From: Methylobacterium brachythecii
GTDB taxonomy: Bacteria > Pseudomonadota > Alphaproteobacteria > Rhizobiales > Beijerinckiaceae
Assembly: GCF_014196345.1 (NCBI RefSeq)
Contig: NZ_JACIDN010000005.1
Span: 186,001-250,000, forward strand
Direction: 5' to 3'
Length of the DNA: 64,000 bases
In this document: positions 16,032 to 27,556 of the stretch, piece by piece
Layout: the number at the start of each line of letters is the position of its first letter
Position numbering within the stretch: position 1 is the stretch's first letter
Made by a program: the position numbers and the translations under genes
Notes under the pieces: model-generated
Databases searched by the model: none
What the model saw: the letters and a program-made list of their open reading frames with translations, nothing else
What the model was told of the DNA's origin: nothing

Positions 16032-16172
16032 CGGGCGACACCGGGGGAAAACCGTCACCGGTCTCGGCTGGGACGCGGCCCGTTCATCTTGCATTGCATC
16101 ATGAGGTGGTCCAACCCCCGATCAGAGGCCATGCCCTTTGCCGGCGGCAGTACGATCTGACGGACGAGACAG

Positions 16173-18836
<2,664 letters not shown>

Positions 18837-19078
18837 GCAGCTGCCTGTTTTCTGCTCATCAGGCTTAGCCTTAAGGCAGGCCATGGTGGGAATTTGCGCA
18901 GCGGGCGGAGGCAGTTAAGTCTGCCTTAAGCCCGTTGCCGCTTTGGCCGTGGAAGCTTTGCAATATTTTTTGTGCGGCACGGCTGAACCCCTGTTTCCCG
19001 GGCACGTTAACTGCTAACGGAGCCATGTGCGCGGGCGCACTTGTCGGCTGTCCGACCGGGGCTCGCGGGACTCCTGCC

Positions 19079-19336
19079 ATGTCAGATTCGACATCGACTT
19101 CCGCCCTCATCGACGGTCGCGCGCCCGACGGCGGCAAGGCCATGCAGAGTGCCTTCATCTGGGTGGTGGCGTGTCTCGCGACGGCGATCACGCTCTTCGC
19201 GATCGGCATGCTGGTCTGGGCTCAGAACGAGCGGGCGGCCGGGCGCATGATCATCGGTGCGCAGAAGGGTGACGGCTATCTGCCTATGGTGGCTGCCCAC
19301 TTCGCCAGTTTCCACGGACGGCCCGCCGGGCTCTGA
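19079..19336 (+). CDS. Hypothetical single-pass membrane protein
   Basis: 85-aa protein with one transmembrane helix (SAFIWVVACLATAITLFAIGM, about residues 24-44), a short cytoplasmic N-terminus, and a C-terminal part MIIGAQKGDGYLPMVAAHFASFHGR. No known family. ATG 19079 is chosen; CTCCTGCC ahead is a poor ribosome site, so the start could differ. It sits between ppdK and the SleB-type hydrolase, in the same direction. Confidence 0.5.
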   Translation: MSDSTSTSALIDGRAPDGGKAMQSAFIWVVACLATAITLFAIGMLVWAQNERAAGRMIIGAQKGDGYLPMVAAHFASFHGRPAGL

Positions 19337-19457
19337 GGCCCGATCCTTAACCACGCCTCAACCATAACGAGCGATCGTTCGGCTTCTGCCCGAATCTTCG
19401 CGCGGTCGCCTGAGACCATGCCTGCCGGGCTCAAAATCCTGACGCGGGTCATGCGGC

Positions 19458-20417
19458 GTGGCGACGAGGCGGCTTCGAGGCGGGCGTAGACGCCAATCGG
19501 GACTGGGCTGGCTGGCGGCCGCCATGGTGCCGTGGGCGGCGGGCGTCGGTCTGTTGATCTCCTTTACGGCCTCGGCCGGCACGGATCACATGATCGGCCT
19601 GCGCCCCGCCAACCTGTTCGAGCGCGATGCCCGCTTGACGCAGGGCATCACGCCGGGCGCTCCGAACGCCGGGCGCGGGATCAAGGACCTCGACCGAGCG
19701 CCGGACGGTTTCATCCCCGTTCCCGACCTCGGCCTGAGTAACCCGCTGGCCGGGATGCTTGGTAGCCGCGACGACGACGCGGGATCGCTCGAGGATTCCG
19801 ACGGTGCCACCCCAGCGGTCCCGAAGGCCGTCGCCCTGTCCTCGGTAACGCCAGCGCCGGCCGATGCGGTGCCGATCGAGGTCGCCGCCTCCAGCCTCGC
19901 CTTGCCCGGGTTCTCTCCGCGCCTCGACCAGGAGGCCGCTCCCGCGCAGACCCCGGCCGAGGCGGAAGCCTCGCAGCACCGCTACGCCGACCTGATCCAG
20001 CCCGAGGCGATGGACCGTGAGCAGCGCTGCCTCGCCGAGGCCGTGTATTTCGAGGCCCGCAGCGAACCGGAGGAGGGGCAGGCCGCGGTCGCACAGGTCA
20101 TCCTGAACCGGGTGAAGAGTGGGCTGTATCCGTCGAACGTCTGCGGCGTCGTCTATCAGAACCGTCACCGCTACATGGGCTGCCAGTTCTCCTTTGCCTG
20201 CGAAGGCAAGTCGCTGCGCATCACCGATGCCGGCTCTTGGCAGACCGCGACCCGCATCGCCGGCGCCGTGATCGAAGGCAAGACCTATCTCAGCGAGGTC
20301 GGCGGTGCGACGCACTACCATGCCGACTACGTCCGTCCCGGCTGGTCGCGCCGGCTCAAGAAGATGGACGTGATCGGCCGGCACATCTTCTACCAGCTCA
20401 AGCGCGGACAGACCTGA
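19458..20417 (+). CDS. Cell wall hydrolase, SleB family
   Basis: 319-aa exported murein hydrolase. A membrane signal ([21 protein letters not shown], about residues 16-36) is followed by a low-complexity Ala/Pro/Asp region and a Hydrolase_2 (SleB) domain from about 190: [29 protein letters not shown] with the catalytic Glu, CQFSFACEG, and [18 protein letters not shown] 19458 start; an ATG at 19451 is in another frame. Acts on peptidoglycan, probably for turnover rather than germination in this Gram-negative host. Confidence 0.86.
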   Translation: MATRRLRGGRRRQSGLGWLAAAMVPWAAGVGLLISFTASAGTDHMIGLRPANLFERDARLTQGITPGAPNAGRGIKDLDRAPDGFIPVPDLGLSNPLAGMLGSRDDDAGSLEDSDGATPAVPKAVALSSVTPAPADAVPIEVAASSLALPGFSPRLDQEAAPAQTPAEAEASQHRYADLIQPEAMDREQRCLAEAVYFEARSEPEEGQAAVAQVILNRVKSGLYPSNVCGVVYQNRHRYMGCQFSFACEGKSLRITDAGSWQTATRIAGAVIEGKTYLSEVGGATHYHADYVRPGWSRRLKKMDVIGRHIFYQLKRGQT

Positions 20418-20430
20418 GCCGGATAATCCA

Positions 20431-20526
20431 TTAATTTTGCCGAATGGGTAAAATGCCGAAGTCTTGCGTAGTAAATACGCAAGACTTCACTGCCTGCGTA
20501 GTCGTGGGCATAGGTTAATTTTACCG
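20431..20526. repeat. Hairpin element flanked by 12-bp direct repeats
   Basis: A perfect 13-bp inverted repeat (GAAGTCTTGCGTA 20458-20470; TACGCAAGACTTC 20476-20488; loop GTAAA) lies between TTAATTTTGCCG (20431-20442) and TTAATTTTACCG (20515-20526). It is AT-rich against the surroundings. It could be the transcription stop of the hydrolase gene or a small mobile-type element; no T-tract follows. Confidence 0.5.
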
Positions 20527-20643
20527 TCTTCCGCGATAGAACTTGCCGTGACTGCAACTTGACCGTTTCCTGCGCGTCGAGGACCGCGTGCTGAGCGTCA
20601 GCCGCATTCCGTTCGCGCAGCGTATCAGATCGAGGATGCCGTC

Positions 20644-21249
20644 ATGACCGCGTCGGTCAGCCGTACCACCACACTTGCCACGACACTCGCCGCAGCCCTG
20701 GCCGGCGCCGCCCTCTTCGCTGCCCCCGCCGCCGCAGGCGGCTGCTACGGCGCCGAATGCTACCGCCGGGTCACCACCCCGCCGGTTTTCGACACCGTTT
20801 CCGAGCAGCGCCTCGTGCGCCCGGCCCGCACCGTCTACCGCACCACGCCGCCGGTCTACGACACGGTGTCCGAGCGCGTCATGGTCTCGCCGGGCGGTCG
20901 CCACTGGCAGACGAGCTACGATGCCTATGGCCAGCTCGTCGGCTGCTGGATCACCACGCCGCCGCGCTTCGCCGTGCAGAGCCGTCGCGTCCTAGTGCGC
21001 CAGGCCGAGGTGATCCCGGAGACGATCCCGCCCGTCTATGCGAGCTACTCGCGCCGCGTCCTCGTGCAGCCGGCGAGCCAGCAATGGGTGCCGGCGGGTG
21101 GTGGATACGGCGGCTATGGTGGCGGCTTCGCCCCGGCTGGCCTCCGCATCGGCTCGATCCCCGATGCCGTCGGCATCACTGGCGCCTCCTCGGCGGATGT
21201 CGGCGTCGGCCTCGGCTTCTCGTCGGGCAGCGTCTACGACGGCTACTGA
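20644..21249 (+). CDS. Hypothetical secreted protein with repeated VYxTVSE motifs
   Basis: 201-aa exported protein with a clear signal peptide (TLATTLAAALAGAALFAAPAAAG). Its mature part contains imperfect repeats of about 35 aa: TPPVFDTVSEQRLVRPA, TPPVYDTVSERVMVSPG, TPPRFAVQSRRVLVRQA and PPVYASYSRRVLVQPA, then a Gly/Tyr-rich tail. Each unit is a P-x-Y/F-x-x-x-S/Q-x-R-V-hydrophobic-V strand pattern. Probable envelope or surface role; no named family recognised. Followed by a strong hairpin terminator. Confidence 0.65.
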   Translation: MTASVSRTTTLATTLAAALAGAALFAAPAAAGGCYGAECYRRVTTPPVFDTVSEQRLVRPARTVYRTTPPVYDTVSERVMVSPGGRHWQTSYDAYGQLVGCWITTPPRFAVQSRRVLVRQAEVIPETIPPVYASYSRRVLVQPASQQWVPAGGGYGGYGGGFAPAGLRIGSIPDAVGITGASSADVGVGLGFSSGSVYDGY

Positions 21250-21272
21250 GCCGCAAACGTGATCATGACTTG

Positions 21273-21311
21273 AAGACGGCCTCGGAGGTTTCCTGCCTCC
21301 GGGGCCGTCTT
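21273..21311 (+). terminator. Terminator after the repeat-containing secreted protein gene
   Basis: AAGACGGCC (21273-21281) pairs with GGCCGTCTT (21303-21311), with CGGAGG/CCTCCG continuing the stem. Lies 23 bp beyond the stop codon. Confidence 0.7.
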
Positions 21312-21368
21312 GATTCAGGCCCGTCATGCCGTACCTCCCTCCGCACGGAGTGCTGACGGGAGACGAGG

Positions 21369-22355
21369 ATGACGGCGTTCAAGGCCTGGGTGGTCGAGAA
21401 GGGCGAGGGCGGACAGAGCCTCGCCTTCGAGGATTTCGACGAGGCCGGGCTGATGGACGGCGACGTCACCGTGCGCGTCACCCATTCGGGCCTGAACTAC
21501 AAAGACGGACTCGCCATGACCGGCAGGATGCCGGTAGTGCGCCGCTTCCCGATGATCCCCGGCATCGATTTCTGCGGCGTCGTCGAAACGTCGGACGATC
21601 CGGCCTGGAAGCCCGGCGACACCGTGGTTCTCACCGGCTGGGGCGTCGGCGAGACCCATCTCGGCGGCTTCGCCGAGCGCGCTCGCGTCAAGGGGGACTG
21701 GCTGGTGCCGCTGCCCGACGGCCTCTCGCCGGCCCAGGCCATGGCGATCGGCACCGCGGGCTATACGGCCATGCTCTCGGTGATCGCCCTGGAGAAGCAC
21801 GGACTGACCCCGCAATCCGGTCCTGCTGTGGTGACGGGCGCCTCGGGCGGTGTCGGCTCGGTTGCCGTGTCGCTGTTGAAGCGCGGCGGTTGGCACGTCA
21901 TCGCCGCCACCGGTCGCGACGGCGAAGCGGATTACCTGAACGGCCTCGGCGCGGCGGAGATCCTCGACCGGGCGGAGCTGAGCGGCGATCCGAAGCCGCT
22001 CGCCAAGGAGCGCTGGGCAGCCGGCATCGATGCGGTCGGCTCGAAGACGCTCGCCAACCTGCTGGCGATGGCGAAGGCCGGCGGCGCCATCGCCGCCTGC
22101 GGGAATGCTGGCGGCATGGACCTGCCCTCGTCGGTGGCTCCGTTCATCCTGCGCGGCGTGTCGCTCATCGGCATCAACAGCGTGACGACGCCCCAGAAGC
22201 CACGGCGCGAGGCCTGGGCGCGGCTCGCCGAAGAGCTTGATCTCGACGCGCTCGCTGCGATGACCAGGACGATCAGCTTAAAGGATGTCGGCGGTCTGGG
22301 AGAGACCATCCTGGCCGGGCAAACGCGCGGACGCACCGTGGTGGAGATCGGCTGA
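21369..22355 (+). CDS. acuI: MDR-family oxidoreductase, acrylyl-CoA reductase type (AcuI/YhdH)
   Basis: 328-aa zinc-free medium-chain reductase of the YhdH/YhfP/AcuI group. Motifs: SGLNYKDGLAMTGRMP (family signature), PGIDFCGVV, GTAGYTAMLSV, and the NADPH loop VTGASGGVGSVAV (about residues 157-169). In related alphaproteobacteria the enzyme reduces acryloyl-CoA to propionyl-CoA; here the substrate is inferred from family only. ATG 21369 with GGGAGACGAGG ahead. The gene for the Gre-type factor follows 43 bp downstream. Confidence 0.82.
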   Translation: MTAFKAWVVEKGEGGQSLAFEDFDEAGLMDGDVTVRVTHSGLNYKDGLAMTGRMPVVRRFPMIPGIDFCGVVETSDDPAWKPGDTVVLTGWGVGETHLGGFAERARVKGDWLVPLPDGLSPAQAMAIGTAGYTAMLSVIALEKHGLTPQSGPAVVTGASGGVGSVAVSLLKRGGWHVIAATGRDGEADYLNGLGAAEILDRAELSGDPKPLAKERWAAGIDAVGSKTLANLLAMAKAGGAIAACGNAGGMDLPSSVAPFILRGVSLIGINSVTTPQKPRREAWARLAEELDLDALAAMTRTISLKDVGGLGETILAGQTRGRTVVEIG

Positions 22356-22398
22356 GCGGAAGCGGAACTGTGAGGCCTGCCTGCGCATTGCACGTTTC

Positions 22399-22863
22399 AT
22401 GAGTGTAGCATTCGTTCGCGAGAAAGAGGGTGGCGAGGCGTTCGAGGATCTCCCCGATCGCCCGATCTCCCCGCACGCTAACTTCGTGACCAAGCAGGGC
22501 CTTGCCCTGATCGAGGCCGAGGTCGCGCGGCTGGAGGCCGAGAGCGCGAGCCTCGATCACGATGACAAGGCCGAGACCGCGCGTGTCTCGCGGGACCTGC
22601 GGTACTGGTCGTCGCGAAAGAATTCGGCCCAGCTCGTCGAGAAGGTCGAGGGCGACACCGTCCATTTCGGTTCGACCGTGACCGTCGTTCGCGAGGACGA
22701 TACGAAGCAGGTCTTCCACATCGTCGGCGAAGACGAGGCCGACCCGGCCAAGGGCTCGATCTCCTACGTCGCGCCCCTTGCTCGCGCAATCACCGGAAAG
22801 TCTGTCGGCGACACCGTCGAGGTGAACGGCCAGGAGGTCGAGATCCTCAAGGTGTCGGCTTAG
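22399..22863 (+). CDS. GreA/GreB-family elongation factor-like protein
   Basis: 154-aa protein with a coiled-coil-type N-terminus (GLALIEAEVARLEAESASL...DLRYWSSRKNSAQLVE) and a GreA/GreB C-terminal FKBP-like domain (VTVVREDDTKQVFHIVGEDEADPAKGSISYVAPLARAI). Such proteins rescue backtracked RNA polymerase or compete for its secondary channel. ATG 22399 chosen; no strong ribosome site seen. Its 3' end overlaps that of the convergent LysR gene by 17 bp. Confidence 0.83.
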   Translation: MSVAFVREKEGGEAFEDLPDRPISPHANFVTKQGLALIEAEVARLEAESASLDHDDKAETARVSRDLRYWSSRKNSAQLVEKVEGDTVHFGSTVTVVREDDTKQVFHIVGEDEADPAKGSISYVAPLARAITGKSVGDTVEVNGQEVEILKVSA

Positions 22864-23755
22864 CCGTCTCTGCCTGCGCGTCGAGGCGGCCTTCGAAGGC
22901 GCGGCGCATCGGCAGGATCGCTTCCGCCATGAAATCCATGAAGGCGCGCACGCGTACGGCGTGACGCAGGTCTGGATGGGTGAGCAGCCACAGCTCTGAT
23001 GCGATGCCCGGCTCGGGATCCTCGAGCCGGCGCAACTCTGGGCAGCGATCGCCGATGTAACAGGGCAGCAAGCCGATCCCGATTCCGGCGAGGACCGCCT
23101 CGCGCAGGCCCGTCACGGCATTGAGCTGCAGGGCGATCTCTCGAACGTCGGTCCGGGCACGCATGAGGCGGGTGAAGCGCCCGTCGGCGACCTGCCCACC
23201 CGGGGTTACCCAACGCGTGCGATAGGCATTGTCCTGAAGTCGGTCGTTCCGGCCGTAGACCGCCCAGGCGATGCCGGACAGGCGGCGCCCGACGAGGTTC
23301 GCCGGCGGATTGCTGGTCGCACGGATCGCGACGTCCGCATCGCGCCTCGACAGGTTCAGCGCCTCCTCGGACATCACGACGTCGAGGCGCACATCCGGAT
23401 GGGCCTCTCGGAACCGCGCGAGGAATGGCATCAGCAGGTCGCTGACGAAGCCGACCGGAGCGGTGATGCGCAGCTCGCCCGAGGGCGTCAGCGTGCGGCC
23501 GAGCACCTCTCGGCCGAAACGCGCGACATCGGTCTCCATCCGCTCCGCCGCCTCGACCATGGCAAGCCCGGCCGGTGTCGGCACGTAGCCCGAACGCGAG
23601 CGCTCGAAGAGCTGCGCATCCACGGCGGCTTCCAAGGCAGCCAGTCGGCGGAACGCCGTAGAATGGTTGATGCCGAGATGAGCCGCAGCATGGGTCAGGC
23701 CGCCGCGATCCGCGATGGCCTTGACGAGGCGAAAGTCATCCCAGGCGAGGGTCAT
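22847..23755 (-). CDS. LysR family transcriptional regulator
   Basis: 302-aa regulator. The N-terminal HTH reads GGLTHAAAHLGINHSTAFRRLAALEAAV (about residues 17-44); the rest is a LysR substrate-binding domain (SGELRITAPVGFVSDLLMPFLARF, IRATSNPPANLVGRRL). ATG 23755 (MTLAWDDF); an in-frame TTG at 23791 would cover the putative operator. It is divergent from wrbA, which is the likely target; the intergenic region holds two palindromes. Confidence 0.86.
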   Translation of the reverse strand: MTLAWDDFRLVKAIADRGGLTHAAAHLGINHSTAFRRLAALEAAVDAQLFERSRSGYVPTPAGLAMVEAAERMETDVARFGREVLGRTLTPSGELRITAPVGFVSDLLMPFLARFREAHPDVRLDVVMSEEALNLSRRDADVAIRATSNPPANLVGRRLSGIAWAVYGRNDRLQDNAYRTRWVTPGGQVADGRFTRLMRARTDVREIALQLNAVTGLREAVLAGIGIGLLPCYIGDRCPELRRLEDPEPGIASELWLLTHPDLRHAVRVRAFMDFMAEAILPMRRAFEGRLDAQAETAKPTP

Positions 23756-23786
23756 GAGCCGGGTATCGGGGTTTGATCGGCATTTT

Positions 23787-23805
23787 TGCAAACTACTTCT
23801 TGCAG
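23787..23805. promoter_or_regulatory. Putative LysR-type operator
   Basis: TGCAA (23788-23792), 7 nt, TTGCA (23800-23804): an interrupted palindrome 33-49 bp ahead of the lysR start, where autoregulatory LysR sites usually lie. Confidence 0.45.
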
Positions 23806-23878
23806 ATCAGGGCATTTTCGCAATCGGTGAGGGAGGCGATCTAGGCTCCCGTGGAGGCGCGTCGCGCGTTGCGGGCGG

Positions 23879-23894
23879 CTCGAACCGGTTCGAG
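23879..23894. promoter_or_regulatory. Perfect 16-bp palindrome upstream of wrbA
   Basis: CTCGAACCGGTTCGAG is self-complementary and ends 19 bp before the wrbA ATG. It is not the LysR-type half-site seen near lysR; may bind another dimeric repressor or be an RNA hairpin in the leader. Confidence 0.45.
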
Positions 23895-23913
23895 ACAGAC
23901 AGGAGATGGCGCG

Positions 23914-24513
23914 ATGGCAAAGGTTCTGGTGCTCTATTACTCGTCCTGGGGTCACGTGGAGGCCTTGGCGAATGCGGCTGCAGAAGGGGCCCGCGAGACC
24001 GGCGCCGAGGTCACCGTGAAGCGCGTGCCCGAACTCGTTCCCGACGAGGTCGCGCGGCAGTCCCACTACAAGCTCGATCAGGCCGCACCGATCGCTACGC
24101 CGAACGAGCTGGCCGATTACGACGCGATCATTTTCGGCACGCCGACCCGCTACGGCAACATGGCCGCGCAGATGAAGCAGTTCCTCGACCAGACCGGTGG
24201 CCTGTGGATGCAGGGCAAGCTCGTCGGCAAGGTCGGCTCGGTCTTCGCCTCGACCGGCTCGCAGCATGGCGGCCAGGAGACCACCATCACGAGCTTCCAC
24301 ACCGTGCTCCTACATCACGGCATGGTCATCGTCGGATTGCCCTACGCTTTCCAGGGCCAGATGGGTGTCGAGGAAGTGAAGGGCGGCACACCTTACGGCG
24401 CGACCACGATCGCCGGCGGCGACGGCAGCCGTCAGCCGAGCCCAGTCGAACTCGACGGTGCTCGCTTCCAGGGCAAGCACGTCGCAGGCATTGCGGCCAA
24501 GCTTTCGGCCTGA
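23914..24513 (+). CDS. wrbA: NAD(P)H:quinone oxidoreductase WrbA
   Basis: Flavodoxin-like FMN quinone reductase (199 aa, normal) that carries out two-electron reduction of quinones and limits oxidative stress. FMN-binding segments: [17 protein letters not shown] at the N-terminus, [20 protein letters not shown] (about 76-95) and [12 protein letters not shown] (about 113-124). ATG 23914 with AGGAG about 9 nt upstream. Divergent from lysR and followed by a strong hairpin. Confidence 0.94.
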   Translation: MAKVLVLYYSSWGHVEALANAAAEGARETGAEVTVKRVPELVPDEVARQSHYKLDQAAPIATPNELADYDAIIFGTPTRYGNMAAQMKQFLDQTGGLWMQGKLVGKVGSVFASTGSQHGGQETTITSFHTVLLHHGMVIVGLPYAFQGQMGVEEVKGGTPYGATTIAGGDGSRQPSPVELDGARFQGKHVAGIAAKLSA

Positions 24514-24527
24514 TCGACCCAAGAAAA

Positions 24528-24551
24528 AAGGCTCGCATTGCTGCGAGCCTT
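24528..24551. terminator. Bidirectional terminator between wrbA and sua5
   Basis: AAGGCTCGCA (24528-24537), loop of 4, TGCGAGCCTT (24542-24551). Read on the minus strand it is followed by TTTTTT, a proper rho-independent terminator for the leftward gene; plus-strand read-through from wrbA also meets the stem. Confidence 0.8.
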
Positions 24552-24643
24552 GGGAAGGAAAAAGGCCATTGGGGGCTGAACTGGCCTTCGTGATTGGACA
24601 ACAGCCTTCCCGGGGAACGGTTCCGCAGAAGTTTGAAAAAAAA

Positions 24644-25651
24644 TCAGCGAGGCGCAGCGGCCCGGCTCAGCCGGTCGTTGATCGCCTCGCCGAGACCCGT
24701 AGACGGGATCGGCGACACGGTGATCGTAGCGGCTCCCGACGCATCGAGACGACGCAGCATTTCGAAGAGCCGCGCAGCCGCCTCGGCGAGATCGCCAGCA
24801 GGACTCAGGTTCTCGACGGCCGCGGCAGCGGCGAGGCCGACAGGCCGGAATGTTCCGAAGAGCAGCACCGCTTCAGCAGCCGAGATCCGCTCCGCATCCA
24901 GCCGCACCGCGGCACGTGGCGCGTAGTGCGAGGCGAGTAGACCCGGCCCGATCGGACGCTCCTCATCGGACGCGGTAGCGACGGGATCGACGCCGAGGAC
25001 CCGCCGCAGTTCGTCGCGCGTGACGCCGCCCGGCCGCAAAAGGCGAGGGCGCCCGCCGAGGCAGGCCACCACCGTCGACTCGATCCCCACGGGGCAGTGG
25101 CCGCCATCGAGCACCGCGGCGATGCGGCCATCGAGATCCCCGAGCACGTGCTCGGCCGAGGTCGGGCTGACGCGCCCGGAGCGGTTAGCGGAAGGTGCTG
25201 CGATCGGCCGGCCGACGCGCGCCAACACAGCACGCGCGATTGGATCGCCCGGAACCCGCAAAGCCACGCTCGGCAGCCCGGCACGGGCGAGGTCGCAGAC
25301 GGTGCCGTCGAGAGCCGCTGGCAGCACCAGCGTCAGCGGTCCAGGCCAGAAGGCCTTCGCCAGGGCCGAGGCGGACTCGTCAAAAACGCCCTCACGCCGG
25401 GCCGAGGCCTCGTCGGGCAGATGCGAGATCAGCGGATTGAAGCGGGGCCGCTCCTTGGCCGCGTAGATCGCAGCGACGGCGTTCGGATCGGAGGCATCGG
25501 CGCCGAGTCCGTAGACGGTCTCGGTCGGGATCGCGACGACTTGGCCGGCGCCGAGCAGCCGCGCCGCCTCGGCGATGCCGTAGGCATCCGCAGCAAGGCG
25601 CGACGTCGCCCGCGTGCCCCCCGACAAGCCGATTGATCCGTGATCGTTCAT
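24644..25651 (-). CDS. L-threonylcarbamoyladenylate synthase (Sua5/YwlC)
   Basis: Makes threonylcarbamoyl-AMP for the t6A37 tRNA modification. 335 aa, i.e. the long Sua5 form: an N-terminal TsaC-like YrdC domain (IPTETVYGLGADA, KERPRFNPLISHL, PGPLTLVL, PSANRSGRVSPTSAEHV) and a C-terminal Sua5 domain with GLLASHYAPRAAVRL (about residues 235-250). ATG 25651. Divergent from the acyl-CoA dehydrogenase operon; ends at the shared terminator. Confidence 0.93.
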   Translation of the reverse strand: MNDHGSIGLSGGTRATSRLAADAYGIAEAARLLGAGQVVAIPTETVYGLGADASDPNAVAAIYAAKERPRFNPLISHLPDEASARREGVFDESASALAKAFWPGPLTLVLPAALDGTVCDLARAGLPSVALRVPGDPIARAVLARVGRPIAAPSANRSGRVSPTSAEHVLGDLDGRIAAVLDGGHCPVGIESTVVACLGGRPRLLRPGGVTRDELRRVLGVDPVATASDEERPIGPGLLASHYAPRAAVRLDAERISAAEAVLLFGTFRPVGLAAAAAVENLSPAGDLAEAAARLFEMLRRLDASGAATITVSPIPSTGLGEAINDRLSRAAAPR

Positions 25652-25780
25652 ATGTAAACTATCTGCGCGATGCAGCCCGACTGTGGCCGCCCCGCAACTT
25701 CGGTCGTAAGAGGTGGCCGTAGCCGTCCGCGGTCGCGGACGTCAAATCAGCGCCGAACCAACCGGCGCCGGAGGAACTCG

Positions 25781-27544
25781 ATGAGCTATCGCGCGCCGGT
25801 CGAGGACATGGTGTTCACCCTGCGCCACGTCGCCGGGCTCGACGGCGTGCTGGCCCAGGGCGGCCACGAGATGGCACCAGAGGACGTCTCCGCGATCCTC
25901 GAAGAGGCCGGTAAGTTCGCCAGCGGCGTGATCGCTCCCCTGAACCGCACGGGCGACCGTGAGGGTGCCCGCCTGCAGGACGGCGTGGTAACGACGGCAC
26001 CGGGCTGGCGCGAGGCCTACCGTGCCTTCGTCGAAGGTGGCTGGAACGGCCTCGGCGCCTCGGCCGAGCATGGCGGGCAGGGCCTGCCGCACCTGATGGC
26101 GGCAGCCTGCACCGAGATGTGGAACGGCGCCAATCTCAGCTTCAGCCTCTGCCCGCTCCTGACCGCCGGCGGCATCGAGGCCCTGGCCCAGCACGGCTCC
26201 GATGCGCTGAAGGAGCGCTACCTGGAGAAGCTCGTCTCGGGCGAGTGGACCGCGACCATGAACCTGACCGAGCCCCAGGCCGGCTCGGACCTCGCCCTGC
26301 TGCGAACGCGCGCCGAGCCCGATGGTGAAGGCCGCTATCGGATTACCGGCGCCAAGATCTTCATCACCTATGGCGAGCACGATCTCGCCGACAACATCTG
26401 CCACCTCGTCCTTGCGCGCCTCAAGGACGCGCCGGCCGGTACGCGCGGCATCTCGCTCTTCCTGGTGCCGAAGGTGCTGCCCGACGGGACACAGAACGAC
26501 CTTCGCTGCTCGGGCCTGGAGCACAAGCTCGGTATCCACGCCTCGCCAACCTGTTCCATGGCCTTTGGCGACCATGGCGGCGCCATTGGCTGGCTGATCG
26601 GCGAGGAGAATCGCGGCCTCGCCTGCATGTTCACGATGATGAACTCGGCCCGGCTCAATGTCGGTCTGCAGGGCGTCGGCGTCGCCGAAGCCGCCTATCA
26701 GCAGGCGCTCGGCTATGCCCGCGATCGGCGGCAGGGCAGGGCGCCCGGCGACTCTGCGCCAACCAGCGCCATCGTCGGCCATCCCGACATCCAGCGCATG
26801 CTCCTGACCATGAAGGCCTCGACCGCCGCTGCGCGCGCCATCTGCTATCTCACCGCCCAAGGGCTCGATGCCGCCGAAGGCCCGGAGGGCAAGGCCGCCA
26901 ACGACCGCGCCTCGCTGCTCACGCCCGTCGCGAAAGCCTTCTCCACGGACATCGCCAACGAGGTCACCTCGCTCGGCGTGCAGGTCCATGGGGGCATGGG
27001 CTTCATCGAGGAGACCGGCGCGGCCCAGTTGATGCGCGATGCCCGCATCCTCGGCATCTACGAGGGCACCAACGGCATCCAGGCGATCGATCTCGTCACC
27101 CGCAAGCTGCCGCTGAACGGCGGCGCCACCGTCCACGCCCAGATCGCCACGATGCGGCTGGTCGCGGAGGGGTTGCTGAAGGATGGCTCGGACGCTTTCG
27201 GCGCGTCGGTGTCCCGGCTGCGCGAAGGCATCGGCAGCCTCGACCGTGCGACCATCTACCTGTTGAAGATCCTCGCTTCCAATCGGCCGGAGGCCGCGCT
27301 CGCGGGCGCCACGCCGTATCTGCGCCTGTTCGGCCTCGTCCAGGGGGCCGCCTGCCTGGCACAGGCGGGCCTCGCCGCGAATGCCGCGCTCAAGTCCGGC
27401 GACACCGATCCCTCCCATGCCGGCCGCATCGCGCTGGCGCGGTTCTTCGCGGAGAACCTGCTGCCGGCGGCGGCCGGGTTGGAGCAGACGGTCATCGGCG
27501 GCGGGTCCTTCCTGGACGATGCCGCCGCCGCGCTGGCGAGCTGA
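25781..27544 (+). CDS. Acyl-CoA dehydrogenase (long, about 590-aa class)
   Basis: 587-aa FAD flavoprotein dehydrogenating acyl-CoA. Motifs: NLTEPQAGSDLALLRTRA (FAD/substrate), MFTMMNSARLNVGLQGVG, EVTSLGVQVHGGMGFIEETG and RDARILGIYEGTNGIQAIDL with the catalytic Glu. The extra C-terminal domain of about 130 aa matches the long AcdA-like class. ATG 25781 with GGAGGA 6 nt upstream; the frame extends back to 25670 without support. First gene of a five-gene run with enoyl-CoA hydratase, two SDRs and corA. Confidence 0.92.
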   Translation: MSYRAPVEDMVFTLRHVAGLDGVLAQGGHEMAPEDVSAILEEAGKFASGVIAPLNRTGDREGARLQDGVVTTAPGWREAYRAFVEGGWNGLGASAEHGGQGLPHLMAAACTEMWNGANLSFSLCPLLTAGGIEALAQHGSDALKERYLEKLVSGEWTATMNLTEPQAGSDLALLRTRAEPDGEGRYRITGAKIFITYGEHDLADNICHLVLARLKDAPAGTRGISLFLVPKVLPDGTQNDLRCSGLEHKLGIHASPTCSMAFGDHGGAIGWLIGEENRGLACMFTMMNSARLNVGLQGVGVAEAAYQQALGYARDRRQGRAPGDSAPTSAIVGHPDIQRMLLTMKASTAAARAICYLTAQGLDAAEGPEGKAANDRASLLTPVAKAFSTDIANEVTSLGVQVHGGMGFIEETGAAQLMRDARILGIYEGTNGIQAIDLVTRKLPLNGGATVHAQIATMRLVAEGLLKDGSDAFGASVSRLREGIGSLDRATIYLLKILASNRPEAALAGATPYLRLFGLVQGAACLAQAGLAANAALKSGDTDPSHAGRIALARFFAENLLPAAAGLEQTVIGGGSFLDDAAAALAS

Positions 27545-27556
27545 GAGACCGCGACC

